Assembly: GCF_015674855.1 (NCBI RefSeq)
Contig: NZ_JADMLG010000001.1
Span: forward strand, 819,359 to 883,358
DNA length: 64,000 nt
Direction: 5' to 3'
DNA from: Nocardia bovistercoris
Lineage (GTDB): Bacteria; Actinomycetota; Actinomycetes; Mycobacteriales; Mycobacteriaceae
Shown: positions 47,648-56,178 of the stretch, one piece after another
Numbering within the stretch: the stretch's first letter is position 1
Layout of the letters: each line of letters starts with the position of its first letter
Program-made: the position numbers and the translations under genes
Notes under the pieces: generated by a model
Database searches by the model: none
The model's input: only the letters and a program-made list of their open reading frames with translations
Told to the model about the DNA's origin: nothing

Positions 47648-48152
47648 CCGGCGAATCCTGCCGCTGGCGGCCGAGCACGTCCCCGGACTGGCGCGCTGCC
47701 ACATCGCCTGCTGGCGCGAGGCGTACGACAGCCTGGTGCCGCGCCACGTCCTCGACGCTTTCGACGTCGACCGCAGAGCCGAGCAGTGGGAGCGCATCCG
47801 CACGCGCCATCCGCACGGCACCCACGTCGCTGTGATAGATGACACTGTCGTCGGATTCGCGAGCGCGGGCGACCCGCACGACGCCCCGCCCGTCGCCGAG
47901 CGCGAACTCCACGCGCTCTACGTGCGCGCGCCGTGGTACGGAACCGGCCTCGCCGACGCCCTCATCGACGCCGCGATCGGCCCCGCCACGTCCTGCTCGC
48001 TGTGGGTTTTCGCGGAGAACCCCCGCGCGCGAGCCTTCTACCGGCGCCACCGATTCCGACCCGACGGCGCCGCACGGACCGAGGATTTCAGCCGGGTTCC
48101 CATGGTCCGACTCGTCCGTCCCGCGCTGCCGCACCCGGGCTCCGCCGACTGA
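47565..48152 (+). CDS. GNAT-family N-acetyltransferase with repeat-borne N-terminus
   Basis: The protein has 195 residues from the first ATG, or 171 from the last (47637). Residues after ~25 form a GNAT domain: LPLAAEHVPGLARCHIACWREAY, an acetyl-CoA loop region in LHALYVRAPWYGTGLADALIDAAI (near 114-137) and VFAENPRARAFYRRHRF near 150, typical of the family. Up to three copies of MDTARTRP precede it, encoded by 24-bp repeats. No strong ribosome site identifies the true start. The substrate is unknown. Confidence 0.82.
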   Translation: MDTARTRPMDTARTRPMDTARTRPMDTDRRILPLAAEHVPGLARCHIACWREAYDSLVPRHVLDAFDVDRRAEQWERIRTRHPHGTHVAVIDDTVVGFASAGDPHDAPPVAERELHALYVRAPWYGTGLADALIDAAIGPATSCSLWVFAENPRARAFYRRHRFRPDGAARTEDFSRVPMVRLVRPALPHPGSAD

Positions 48153-48179
48153 GACCGCCGATTCGTCCGCCGGAGGGCA

Positions 48180-48215
48180 TTGGTCAGCGTCCGCGCGGGC
48201 GCTAGGTTCGAGAAC
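48180..48215 (+). promoter_or_regulatory. Leaderless promoter of the enoyl-CoA hydratase gene
   Basis: TTGGTC (48180-48185), a 17-nt spacer, TAGGTT (48203-48208), then 7 nt before ATG 48216. The spacing of -35, -10 and ATG fits a sigma-70-type promoter whose transcript begins at the start codon. No Shine-Dalgarno sequence is present. Confidence 0.65.
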
Positions 48216-49007
48216 ATGACTTCCACCGACCAGCAGACCGACTACGTCACCGAGGTAGACGGCGTTCTCCAGATCATTATCGCCACCGCGGCCAACGGCA
48301 CATCGTTGGACTTCGGCGGCATCAACGCGGGGACCGCGGCGTTGCGCGCGCGCAAGAACGAGATCGGCGCGATCCTGCTCACCGGCTCTGGTCCGAACTT
48401 CTGCGCGGGCGGCAATGTCCGAGGCTTCGCCGCGGCCGCCGACCGGTCCGTCCATATCCACGAGATCGCCACCGACCTGCACGAGTTCGTCCGCGCGCTG
48501 GCCGCGAGTCCCGCGCCGGTGATCGCCGCCGTCCAGGGCTGGGCCGCGGGCGCGGGCATGAGCCTGGTCTGCGCGGCCGACATCGCGATCGGCGGCAACT
48601 CCACCAAACTGCGCCCCGCCTATCCCGGCATCGGACTCACCCCCGACGGCGGCATGTCCTGGACGCTACCTCGCATCGTCGGCGCGGGCCGCGCGCGTGA
48701 GATCCTGCTCACCGACGCCGTCCTCGACGCCGAGGAAGCCGCCCGCCTCGGCATCCTCAGCCGCGTCGTCGCCGACGAGGAAGTCCGCGCCGAGGCCGAC
48801 GCGCTGGCGAAATCACTCGCCGCCGGACCGCGCTCGGCGTACGCGAGCATCAAGAAACTGCTCAACCAGTCGCCCACCGCGACATTGAGCGAACAACTCG
48901 ACAGCGAACGGGAATCCATCTCCACCGCCGCGTCGACCCCGACCGGACGCGAAGGCGTCGACGCGTTCGTCGGGAAGCGCAAGCCGGACTACAGCGCGAC
49001 GAACTGA
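48216..49007 (+). CDS. Enoyl-CoA hydratase/isomerase family protein
   Basis: This 263-residue crotonase-fold protein has the oxyanion-hole segments FCAGGNVRGF (near residue 66) and GWAAGAGMSLVCAADIAI (near 108). The usual hydratase catalytic Glu pair is not conserved: the second site reads LTPDGGMSWTLPRIVG, resembling PaaG-type isomerases, where Asp is used. An isomerase acting on acyl-CoA is therefore more likely than a hydratase. ATG 48216 follows an apparent leaderless promoter. Confidence 0.88.
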   Translation: MTSTDQQTDYVTEVDGVLQIIIATAANGTSLDFGGINAGTAALRARKNEIGAILLTGSGPNFCAGGNVRGFAAAADRSVHIHEIATDLHEFVRALAASPAPVIAAVQGWAAGAGMSLVCAADIAIGGNSTKLRPAYPGIGLTPDGGMSWTLPRIVGAGRAREILLTDAVLDAEEAARLGILSRVVADEEVRAEADALAKSLAAGPRSAYASIKKLLNQSPTATLSEQLDSERESISTAASTPTGREGVDAFVGKRKPDYSATN

Positions 49008-49116
49008 CCGGGCGCGTCCGCGGGGACGCGGTGTCCGCTCCGATCGTCCGGAGTGCGCTCGGCCTGCCGCTGCGTGCGCAGGCACGTTGCGCAGACGGGT
49101 CGCCTCGAGGAACGCT

Positions 49117-49998
49117 TTATCGAGTGTTCGTGCGGAGCACGAAGTCGGCGACGGCATCGGTGAACGCGTCGTTGTCGTCGCCCGCCGCGGTGTGTGCCGC
49201 GCCGCCGATCTCCACGAGTTCGGCGTGCGGCACCAACTCCAGGAACGCGGCCGCGCCCTCGGGGCTGACCACGTCCGAGCGCATGCCGCGCACCAGCAGC
49301 AGCGGAATGGTGAGCTCGCGGGCGGCGGCCTCCATCGTCTCGGCCATCTGGACCGGGTCGCCGCCGCCCCGGCCGGAAAGCATGTCCGGATCCCAGTGCC
49401 AGTACCAGCGGCCGTCGCGTTCGCGCAGGTTGCGCAGCAGCCCGTCTGTGGATTTCGGGCGCGGGCGGTGCGGCATGTAGGCCGCGACCGCGTCGGCCGC
49501 CTCGGCGACGGTGTCGAAGCCGTCGCGGTGGCGACTCAGGAAGTCGATGATCCGCTCCACACCCTCGGCTTCGGGGCGGGTGACGATGTCGACCAGCACC
49601 AGTGCGGCGATACGGTCGCCGCCGGGCCCCGCGGTGGCGACCAGCCCGGTCATGCCGCCCATGCTCGCGCCGACGACCACCGCCGGAGCGTCCAGGGTGA
49701 CGCCGAGCTGGTCGAAGACGGCCATGAGGTCGGCGACCATGGTCGCACGCGAGTAGTCGCCGTCGGGCGCCCACTCGCTGTCGCCGTGTCCCCTGGCGTC
49801 CAGGGTGACCACGCGCATGCCCGCGAGGCCCAGTTTCGCGCCGGTCTGCTTCCAGGAATGGCGGGTCTGACCACCGCCGTGCAGGAAGACCACCAGCGGC
49901 CCGTCCTCGGGGCCGAAATGGTCGGCCGCCAGTTCGATCCCGCCCGCACCGCGCAGCCGCAGCCGGGCCGGTTCGAGCAAGTAGTTCGCATTACTCAC
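49117..49998 (-). CDS. Alpha/beta-hydrolase
   Basis: This 293-residue hydrolase has the oxyanion segment VVFLHGGGQTRHSW (near residue 36), the nucleophile elbow VVGASMGGMTG (catalytic Ser near 111), an acid residue likely in VRGMRSDVVSP (near 245) and a catalytic His in GAAHTAAGDDND (near 271). An esterase or haloperoxidase-like family member acting on small substrates is likely. It starts at GTG 49998. Confidence 0.88.
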   Translation of the reverse strand: MSNANYLLEPARLRLRGAGGIELAADHFGPEDGPLVVFLHGGGQTRHSWKQTGAKLGLAGMRVVTLDARGHGDSEWAPDGDYSRATMVADLMAVFDQLGVTLDAPAVVVGASMGGMTGLVATAGPGGDRIAALVLVDIVTRPEAEGVERIIDFLSRHRDGFDTVAEAADAVAAYMPHRPRPKSTDGLLRNLRERDGRWYWHWDPDMLSGRGGGDPVQMAETMEAAARELTIPLLLVRGMRSDVVSPEGAAAFLELVPHAELVEIGGAAHTAAGDDNDAFTDAVADFVLRTNTR

Positions 49999-50047
49999 GA
50001 TTCGAGGATCGCACAGCTCGAATTCCGGCCCGGCGCGAGCCTCGTTT

Positions 50048-50302
50048 TCAGCAGTTCAGCTTGGTCCCGCTGAACGTGTTCTGGAACAGGCAGGTGACCT
50101 TGGCGTTCACGCCGGAGGAGATGGTCGAGGACCCGGTGGAGGTGAACTCTTCGGCCACGGGAGCGGTGGCGGTCTCGGCGGCTGGCTCGAGTTTCAGCGG
50201 TGCGGCGCTCGCGCCCGCGGCGCCGCCCGCGACGGCGGCGGCACACAGGGCAAGGGTGACGGTTGCGCCGCGCAAAGTGCCGCGGACAGTCCGGTTGTGC
50301 AT
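50048..50302 (-). CDS. Small secreted protein of unknown function
   Basis: This 84-residue protein has a signal peptide (basic start RTVRGTLRG, hydrophobic ALCAAAVAGGAAG, cleavage near ASA|AP). The mature part is ~45-50 residues, Thr/Ser/Glu-rich, ending VTCLFQNTFSGTKLNC with two cysteines that could pair. The ATG at 50302 follows GAGGAG with 8-nt spacing; an ATG 15 nt upstream would include the ribosome site. I do not recognise the family. Confidence 0.6.
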   Translation of the reverse strand: MHNRTVRGTLRGATVTLALCAAAVAGGAAGASAAPLKLEPAAETATAPVAEEFTSTGSSTISSGVNAKVTCLFQNTFSGTKLNC

Positions 50303-50391
50303 GGAAGAACTCCTCATCTGATGCGGTCGTGCGTGCCCGGCGACGCCGAGCGGTCGAGATCCGTGTCGGTCAGGCTAACCCGACCGGCGAT

Positions 50392-51075
50392 TCAGGGCAG
50401 GCGCCAATCGACAGGTTCGGCGCCGAGTTCGTCGAGCAGTTCGTTGACGCGGGAGAAGGGACGGGATCCGAAGAAGCCGCGCGAGGCCGACAGCGGCGAG
50501 GGATGCGCGGATTCGATGTAGGGGACCTCGGCGGCGGCCAGCGTCGGCTTGAGCGTCGAGGCGTCGCGCCCCCAGAGAATGGCGACCAGCGGTTCGTCAC
50601 GGTCAACCAGAGCGCGAATGGCCTGCTCGGTGACCTTCTCCCAGCCCTTGCCGCGATGGGAGGCGGGTTGACCGGGCGCCACGGTGAGCACTCGGTTCAG
50701 CAGCAGCACACCCTGATCCGACCACGGGCTCAGGTCGCCGTTGGACGGTGTGGGGTGGCCGAGATCCTTCGCGAGTTCGGAGAAGATGTTGACGAGGCTG
50801 CGCGGCACCGGCGAAACATCCGGCGCGACCGAGAAACTCAGCCCCATGGCGTGTCCGGGAGTGGGGTACGGGTCCTGGCCGACGATCAGCACGCGAACGG
50901 CGTCGAAGGGACGCTGGAAGGCGCGTAACACATTCTCGCCCGCAGGCAGGTAGCCGCGGCCCGCGGCATTCTCCGCGCGGAGGAATTCGCCCATGGCGGT
51001 GATCTGATCGGCGACCGGCTCGAGTGCTCGCGCCCAGCCCGGATCGATGATTTCCGAGAGTGGTTTCACGCTCAT
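50392..51075 (-). CDS. ung: Uracil-DNA glycosylase
   Basis: The 227-residue family 1 enzyme removes uracil from DNA. The water-activating motif [17 protein letters not shown] lies near residue 66, LLLNRVLTV near 123, and the DNA-inserting loop [11 protein letters not shown] near 190. The start [15 protein letters not shown] at 51075 matches the family. It is the orthologue of Rv2976c, immediately downstream of thiL. Confidence 0.96.
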   Translation of the reverse strand: MSVKPLSEIIDPGWARALEPVADQITAMGEFLRAENAAGRGYLPAGENVLRAFQRPFDAVRVLIVGQDPYPTPGHAMGLSFSVAPDVSPVPRSLVNIFSELAKDLGHPTPSNGDLSPWSDQGVLLLNRVLTVAPGQPASHRGKGWEKVTEQAIRALVDRDEPLVAILWGRDASTLKPTLAAAEVPYIESAHPSPLSASRGFFGSRPFSRVNELLDELGAEPVDWRLP

Positions 51076-51086
51076 GACCGCACAAC

Positions 51087-52196
51087 CTATAACGGCGCGT
51101 CCCGGTTCGCCGAGTCTCCCCCATGGAAGGATTCCCAGCCGCGCGCACCCGAGGGCGTCGCGCCGTCCACCGTGACGCCCTGACCTGCGCACACCTGTCC
51201 GATTGGCCGCCAGCCCCCGGGCAGTTCGGCGGTTGTCCGCCAACACGCGGCGAACGCGTGCTCCTCACCGCCCGCCAGAATCCATTGCGCCGCATCGGTC
51301 CCCAGCGCCGCTCCGATCGCCTCGAGACGCGAGTCGCGCAGCGCCGTGGCATCCAGGTCGATCCGCACCGACGACGCCGCGGCGATATGACCGAGATCCG
51401 CCAACAGCCCGTCGGACACGTCCGTGAGCGCGTGCGGCCTGCTCACCTGCGCGTCGAGCACCGCCGCGTACGGCGGTCGCGGAACACGATGGGCGGCAAC
51501 CACATCGGCGTAACGCTCCCGATCGGCGCCCGCGGCCAGCACCGCGAGACCGGCCGCCGACCAGCCGAGCCGTCCCGCCACCGCGACCGTATCCCCTACG
51601 CGTGCACCGGATCTGGTGATCGGCGCCCGACCACCGAGATCGCCGAACGCGGTGACCGAGACGATGAGATCGCGGCTGCGCACCAGATCACCGCCCGCCA
51701 CCGAGGCGCCGACCCGCCCCGCCTCGGCCCACAACCCGTCCGCGAGACCGTCCACCAGCTCCAGCGGCGTATCCGCCGGGCAGCCGAGCGCCACCACGAA
51801 CGCGGTCGGCGCCGCGCCCATCGCCACCACGTCCGCCGCGTTCTGCGCGATCGCCTTGCGCCCGATATCGCGCGGACTCGACCAGTCGAGCCGGAAGTGC
51901 CGACCCTGCACCAGCATGTCGGTGGTCACCACGAAGCGCCCGTCCGGCGCGGCCACCAGAGCGCCGTCGTCACCGGGGCCGAGCAGCACCGCCGCCACCT
52001 GCGAACGACCCGCGTTGATGCGGTCGATGAGCGCGAACTCGCCCAACTCCCCGACCGTCCTCGGCCCCGCGCTCTCGCCGATGATCCCTCCCTCGTCCGT
52101 GGTCGAGACCCGTCTGCGCTCGAGGCGCGATGCGGGCCGGAAACGGGTCGACGGTACCCTGTCGGGGGCTGCCCAGGCCCATCGAGCCGGTAGCAC
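51087..52196 (-). CDS. thiL: Thiamine-monophosphate kinase
   Basis: This enzyme phosphorylates thiamine monophosphate to thiamine diphosphate. Family motifs include [21 protein letters not shown] sequence in [46 protein letters not shown] and [16 protein letters not shown]. Similarity to M. tuberculosis ThiL begins near STTDEG (minus-strand codons from ~52106). The codon just before is GTC, and the nearest canonical in-frame upstream start is GTG 52196, which adds ~29 unrelated residues and is used here. The N-terminus is therefore uncertain. It ends 11 nt before ung. Confidence 0.9.
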   Translation of the reverse strand: MLPARWAWAAPDRVPSTRFRPASRLERRRVSTTDEGGIIGESAGPRTVGELGEFALIDRINAGRSQVAAVLLGPGDDGALVAAPDGRFVVTTDMLVQGRHFRLDWSSPRDIGRKAIAQNAADVVAMGAAPTAFVVALGCPADTPLELVDGLADGLWAEAGRVGASVAGGDLVRSRDLIVSVTAFGDLGGRAPITRSGARVGDTVAVAGRLGWSAAGLAVLAAGADRERYADVVAAHRVPRPPYAAVLDAQVSRPHALTDVSDGLLADLGHIAAASSVRIDLDATALRDSRLEAIGAALGTDAAQWILAGGEEHAFAACWRTTAELPGGWRPIGQVCAGQGVTVDGATPSGARGWESFHGGDSANRDAPL

Positions 52197-52232
52197 CGCG
52201 CCCGAGGAACGCGGAAGGAAGGTCGGTAGGCA

Positions 52233-53009
52233 ATGGCGGCGGACACGTCGGACAGCGACCCGAAGACGACCGACCCGACCCCAGCCGAGGATTCCGGCCG
52301 CCCCGCGAACACGTCCTCCGCCGCCGCGACATCCGAGGACGAACCCACGACAGACCGCGCGGGCTCCGAGGGCGAGAGCAATGCCGAATCTGACGCGGGC
52401 GAAACCGACGCCGCCGATTCGGACGCCGAACCCGATGCGGGCGAATCCGCCGACGCCGAGCCCGCGAGCCGCCTTTCGAGCTACCCGCCCGCCCTGATCG
52501 CCACCGCCGTCGCACTCCCGGTCGTCCTGATCGTCGGACTCGTCGTCGCCGCGCTCGTCGGCCGCGACCTGCGCACCGAACGCGAACCGCTGGCCCTCGG
52601 CCCGGTGCCCGCACCCGCCGCCGCCGGCCCGGCCTGCACGACACTGCTGCCCGCCCTGCCGAGCGACCTCGGCGACTACACCAAGTCCCAGTTGGTCGAA
52701 CCCGCGCCACCGGCGACCCGCGCCTGGCAGCGCCCCGACGGCGGCGACGCGATCGTGCTGCGCTGCGGACTCGACCGCCCGCTGGAATTCCACCGCGCTT
52801 CCCCGCTGCAACTGGTGGACACCGTGCAGTGGTTCGAGGTCCGCGATCCGGCGGCGACGGCGAGCACCTGGTTCGCCGTCGACCGGGAGACCTACATCGC
52901 GCTCACCGTGCCCGACGGTTCCGGCCCGACCCCCTTGCAGGAGGTCTCCGACACCATCGTCGCGAATCTGCCGCAGCGCCCGCTCGATCCGGGCCCGCTG
53001 CCGAATTGA
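52233..53009 (+). CDS. DUF3515 membrane protein
   Basis: The 258-residue protein begins with an acidic disordered region (Asp/Glu/Ala/Ser, residues 1-80). One helix (ALIATAVALPVVLIVGLVVAAL, ~86-108) and a DUF3515 domain (~128-250) follow, with CTTLLPALPSDLGDYTKSQL, WQRPDGGDAIVLRCGLDRP and VDTVQWFEV. Such proteins sit in the actinobacterial membrane with the domain outside; the function is unknown. GGAAGG precedes the ATG. It lies between thiL and ddl, as Rv2980c does in M. tuberculosis, but here it is divergent from thiL and convergent with ddl. Confidence 0.88.
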   Translation: MAADTSDSDPKTTDPTPAEDSGRPANTSSAAATSEDEPTTDRAGSEGESNAESDAGETDAADSDAEPDAGESADAEPASRLSSYPPALIATAVALPVVLIVGLVVAALVGRDLRTEREPLALGPVPAPAAAGPACTTLLPALPSDLGDYTKSQLVEPAPPATRAWQRPDGGDAIVLRCGLDRPLEFHRASPLQLVDTVQWFEVRDPAATASTWFAVDRETYIALTVPDGSGPTPLQEVSDTIVANLPQRPLDPGPLPN

Positions 53010-53022
53010 GCGGGCGCGCCGC

Positions 53023-54102
53023 TCAGCGCAGGCCGGTGCCGCGCGCCACGGCCGTCTCGATCAGCGTCGAGATCAGTTTCGCGTAGTCGACCCCGACGGC
53101 GTCCCACATGCGCGGGTACATCGAGATGGCGGTGAAACCGGGCATGGTGTTGATCTCGTTGAGCACCGGGCCGTTCTCGGTGACGAAGAAGTCGACGCGC
53201 GCCAAGCCCTGGCAGTCCAGCGCGTGGAAGGCCCGCACCGCGAGATCCCTGATCTGCTCGGAGGTCTCGTCGTCGAGGTCAGCGGGCACATCGAATTCGC
53301 AGACGTCGTCGACGTATTTGGTGTCGTAGTCGTAGAAGCCGCCAGGCACCCGGATCTCGGCGACCACGCTGGCCTCGACCCGGCCGTCCGGGAATTCCAG
53401 TACGCCGCACTCGACTTCGCGCCCGACGATGCCCGCCTCGACGATGACCTTCGGATCGTGGGCGCGCGCCACGGCGACCGCCGCGTCCAGCGCGGCCCAG
53501 TCGGTGACCTTGGTGATGCCGATGGAGGATCCCGCGCGCGCGGGCTTGACGAAGACCGGCAGCCCGAGCCGCTCGCGCTGCGCCGCCGTCAGGGTGTGGT
53601 CGCCGGGCCGCAGCACGACCTGGGTGCCGACCGGCAGGCCTTCGGCCGCGAACAGTTTCTTGGTGAATTCCTTGTCCATACCCGCCGCGCTGGCCAGCAC
53701 GCCCGGCCCGACGTACGGGACGCCCGCGAGTTCGAGCATGCCCTGCAGGGTGCCGTCCTCGCCGAAGGGCCCGTGCAGGACGGGGAAGACCACGTCGACC
53801 GATCCGAGCGCGGCCCCTGGATCGTCGAGCGCGACCAGCGCGCCGGCCCGACTCGGGTCGGCGGTGAGCGTGAGCGCGGTGCCGGTGGCGTCGACCGCGG
53901 GTAATTCCTTGCCGCGCAACCCGAGTGCGGCGACCTCGGCGGTGCCGAGCACCCAGCCGCCCTCGGCAGTGATGCCGATCGGGACGGCCTCGTACTTCTC
54001 CGGATCGAGGTTGCGCAGCACACTGCCCGCGGAGACGCACGATACGGCGTGCTCGTTGCTGCGTCCGCCGAACACCACGGCCACCCTGATCCGGTTCGTC
54101 AT
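53023..54102 (-). CDS. ddl: D-alanine--D-alanine ligase
   Basis: The 359-residue ATP-grasp enzyme makes the D-Ala-D-Ala end of peptidoglycan. It has the N-terminal [17 protein letters not shown] (near residue 10), [16 protein letters not shown] near 98, [13 protein letters not shown] near 175, [21 protein letters not shown] near 300 and Ser-Ile-loop signatures. ATG 54102 gives the family start. It lies downstream of gpsA in the same direction, separated by tandem repeats, as in the M. tuberculosis gpdA2-ddlA order. Confidence 0.96.
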   Translation of the reverse strand: MTNRIRVAVVFGGRSNEHAVSCVSAGSVLRNLDPEKYEAVPIGITAEGGWVLGTAEVAALGLRGKELPAVDATGTALTLTADPSRAGALVALDDPGAALGSVDVVFPVLHGPFGEDGTLQGMLELAGVPYVGPGVLASAAGMDKEFTKKLFAAEGLPVGTQVVLRPGDHTLTAAQRERLGLPVFVKPARAGSSIGITKVTDWAALDAAVAVARAHDPKVIVEAGIVGREVECGVLEFPDGRVEASVVAEIRVPGGFYDYDTKYVDDVCEFDVPADLDDETSEQIRDLAVRAFHALDCQGLARVDFFVTENGPVLNEINTMPGFTAISMYPRMWDAVGVDYAKLISTLIETAVARGTGLR

Positions 54103-54164
54103 GCTCCGAACCGTACCCGCATCGCGCGCACAATACCCCCTTCGGTTGGTCACGCGCGCCGCTC

Positions 54165-54296
54165 GCACGCGTTCGGAGGGGCTACTCGCGCGCACGCGTT
54201 CGGAGGGGCCGCGAGCGCCCCGCATTCGGAGGGGCCGCCCGCGCCGCATTCGGAGAGGGCGCCCGCGCCAGCATTCGGAGAGGGCGCCCGCGCCCG
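54165..54296. repeat. Tandem ~24-bp repeats between gpsA and ddl
   Basis: Five units share GTTCGGAGGGG or CATTCGGAGRGG followed by GC-rich GCCCGCGCC, at ~24-28-bp spacing (cores at 54171, 54199, 54223, 54247, 54272). They fill almost the whole gap between the two genes. Confidence 0.75.
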
Positions 54297-54299
54297 TGC

Positions 54300-55310
54300 T
54301 CATTCCGGCTTGATGCGCCTGCCCAGCAGATTGCCGACCGCCTCGGCCACCGACATGCCCTCGTGGCAGACCTGGTGCACCGCCTCGGTCAGCGGCATCT
54401 CCACATCATGGGCCGCCGCGAGCGCGCGCACCGATGTGCAGGACTTCACACCTTCGGCGACCTGCCCATGAGTCGCATTCTGGGCGACCTCCATGGAACC
54501 GCCCGCGCCGAGCACGTGCCCGAAGGAGCGGTTGCGCGACAGCGGCGAAGTGCAGGTGGCGACCAGGTCGCCTACGCCCGCCAGACCCGCCAGCGTCACC
54601 GGTTCGGCGCCGAGCGCGACGCCGAGCCTGATGATCTCGGCGAGACCACGGGTGATGAGGCTGGCGATGGAGTTGTCGCCGAGACCCATGCCCGCCGCGA
54701 TGCCGCAGGCCAGCGCGATCACGTTCTTGCACGCGCCGCCGATCTCGCAGCCGATCACGTCGGTATTGGTGTAGGGCCGGAAATAGCCGTTGGCGCACGC
54801 CTGTTGCAGCGCGACCGCACGCGCGCCGTCCGAACACGCGATGACGGTCGCGGCGGGCTGTTCGGCCGCGATCTCCTTGGCCAGGTTCGGCCCCGACAGC
54901 ACCGCGATATTGCCTTCGTCGGCGCCGGTGACCTCGCCGATCACCTGACTCATCCGCAGCAGCGTCCCGGTCTCGATGCCCTTGGCCAGGCTCAGCAGGC
55001 TGGCGTCGTCGCGGGCCAGCGCGGCGCCGATGGCGCCCTTCCAGTGCTCGAGGTTGCCGCGCAGCGACTGCGACGGCACCGCGAGCACCACGATGCCCGC
55101 TCCGTCGAGCGCTTCGACGTGATCGTCGGTGGCCGAGACCGAGGGCAGCGCGACATCGGGCAGGTAGAACGGGTTGCGATGCTCGGTGGCCAGCGCCTTG
55201 GCGACCTCGGGGCGCCGCGCCCAGATCGTCACCTCGGTGCCCGCGTCGGCCAACACCTTCGCGAACGCCGTGCCCCATGACCCCGCACCAAGTACCGCAG
55301 CCCTCGTCAT
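54300..55310 (-). CDS. gpsA: NAD(P)H-dependent glycerol-3-phosphate dehydrogenase
   Basis: The 336-residue enzyme makes sn-glycerol 3-phosphate for phospholipids. It has the dinucleotide-binding [14 protein letters not shown] at the N-terminus, [12 protein letters not shown] near 140, the active-site Lys in [12 protein letters not shown] near 195, and the substrate-binding [19 protein letters not shown] near 245. It is the orthologue of M. tuberculosis gpdA2 in the same neighbourhood. Confidence 0.96.
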   Translation of the reverse strand: MTRAAVLGAGSWGTAFAKVLADAGTEVTIWARRPEVAKALATEHRNPFYLPDVALPSVSATDDHVEALDGAGIVVLAVPSQSLRGNLEHWKGAIGAALARDDASLLSLAKGIETGTLLRMSQVIGEVTGADEGNIAVLSGPNLAKEIAAEQPAATVIACSDGARAVALQQACANGYFRPYTNTDVIGCEIGGACKNVIALACGIAAGMGLGDNSIASLITRGLAEIIRLGVALGAEPVTLAGLAGVGDLVATCTSPLSRNRSFGHVLGAGGSMEVAQNATHGQVAEGVKSCTSVRALAAAHDVEMPLTEAVHQVCHEGMSVAEAVGNLLGRRIKPE

Positions 55311-55420
55311 CTGCTCAATATGCCATCCGAAACGGTCGGTACAGCCCGATACCCCCGAAAGACTCAGGTGACCGGCAGGCTACGAACGGGGGAAATGCGG
55401 GTAGTGGAAGTATTGGCCAC

Positions 55421-56095
55421 ATGCGCTCGCACGCCGTGCATGCCGTGATCGCGGTCAAGAACCTCGATCTGGCCAAGAGCAGACTGGCCGACCGGCTACG
55501 CCCCGAATACCGGGCGCGGCTGGTGCTCGCCATGCTCGCCGACACCATGACCGCCGCCGCGGCGGTCGACGCCGTCCATTCGGTCACCGTGGTCACCCCC
55601 GATCCGACGGTCGCCGAACTCGCGCGCTCGCTCGGCGCCGACATCCATCCCGAGCCGACGATCTCGGATCTGAACGCCGCGCTCGCCGACGCCGCGGCGA
55701 CGCTGCGGCGCAGGCACGGACCCGTCGAACTGCTGGCACTGCAGGCCGACCTGCCCGCCCTGCGTCCGGCGGAGCTGGCGGCCATGCTCGCCGACGCGCC
55801 GCGCGACCGGCGGTCCCTCGTGGTCGATCACGCGGGCACCGGCACCGCGGCGCTGCTCGCGGGCGGCGCCGCCGTCGAACTCGAACCGCGGTTCGGTGCC
55901 GGTTCCGCGCGCGCCCACATCGGCGCGGGCGCGGTCGACCTGACCGGCGCGTGGCCTGGCCTGCGTCTCGACGTCGACACCGCCGCCGACCTGGACCGGG
56001 CGGTAGCATTGGGCACGGGCGAAACGACCGGCGCGCTCCTGCGCGACATCGGTTGGTCCGATGCCGTTCACGAGGTCGTTCGCGGCGTGTGCTAG
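55421..56095 (+). CDS. cofC: 2-phospho-L-lactate/phosphoenolpyruvate guanylyltransferase (F420 biosynthesis)
   Basis: The 224-residue CofC/FbiD nucleotidyltransferase has the N-terminal VIAVKNLDLAKSRLADRL, ALQADLPALRP near 103 and FGAGSARAHIGAGA near 160, followed by GLRLDVDTAADLDRAVALG, as in the family. It activates phosphoenolpyruvate or phospholactate with GTP during coenzyme F420 synthesis. It is divergent from gpsA and precedes ppk, as Rv2983 does. Confidence 0.93.
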   Translation: MRSHAVHAVIAVKNLDLAKSRLADRLRPEYRARLVLAMLADTMTAAAAVDAVHSVTVVTPDPTVAELARSLGADIHPEPTISDLNAALADAAATLRRRHGPVELLALQADLPALRPAELAAMLADAPRDRRSLVVDHAGTGTAALLAGGAAVELEPRFGAGSARAHIGAGAVDLTGAWPGLRLDVDTAADLDRAVALGTGETTGALLRDIGWSDAVHEVVRGVC

Positions 56096-56178
56096 CGGGT
56101 CGCCACCCCCGGTTGGGGTAGCAGGCCAATCCCATTGTCGGCGTGCAATCCGACCCGCCGGTAGGGGATGATCGGTAT

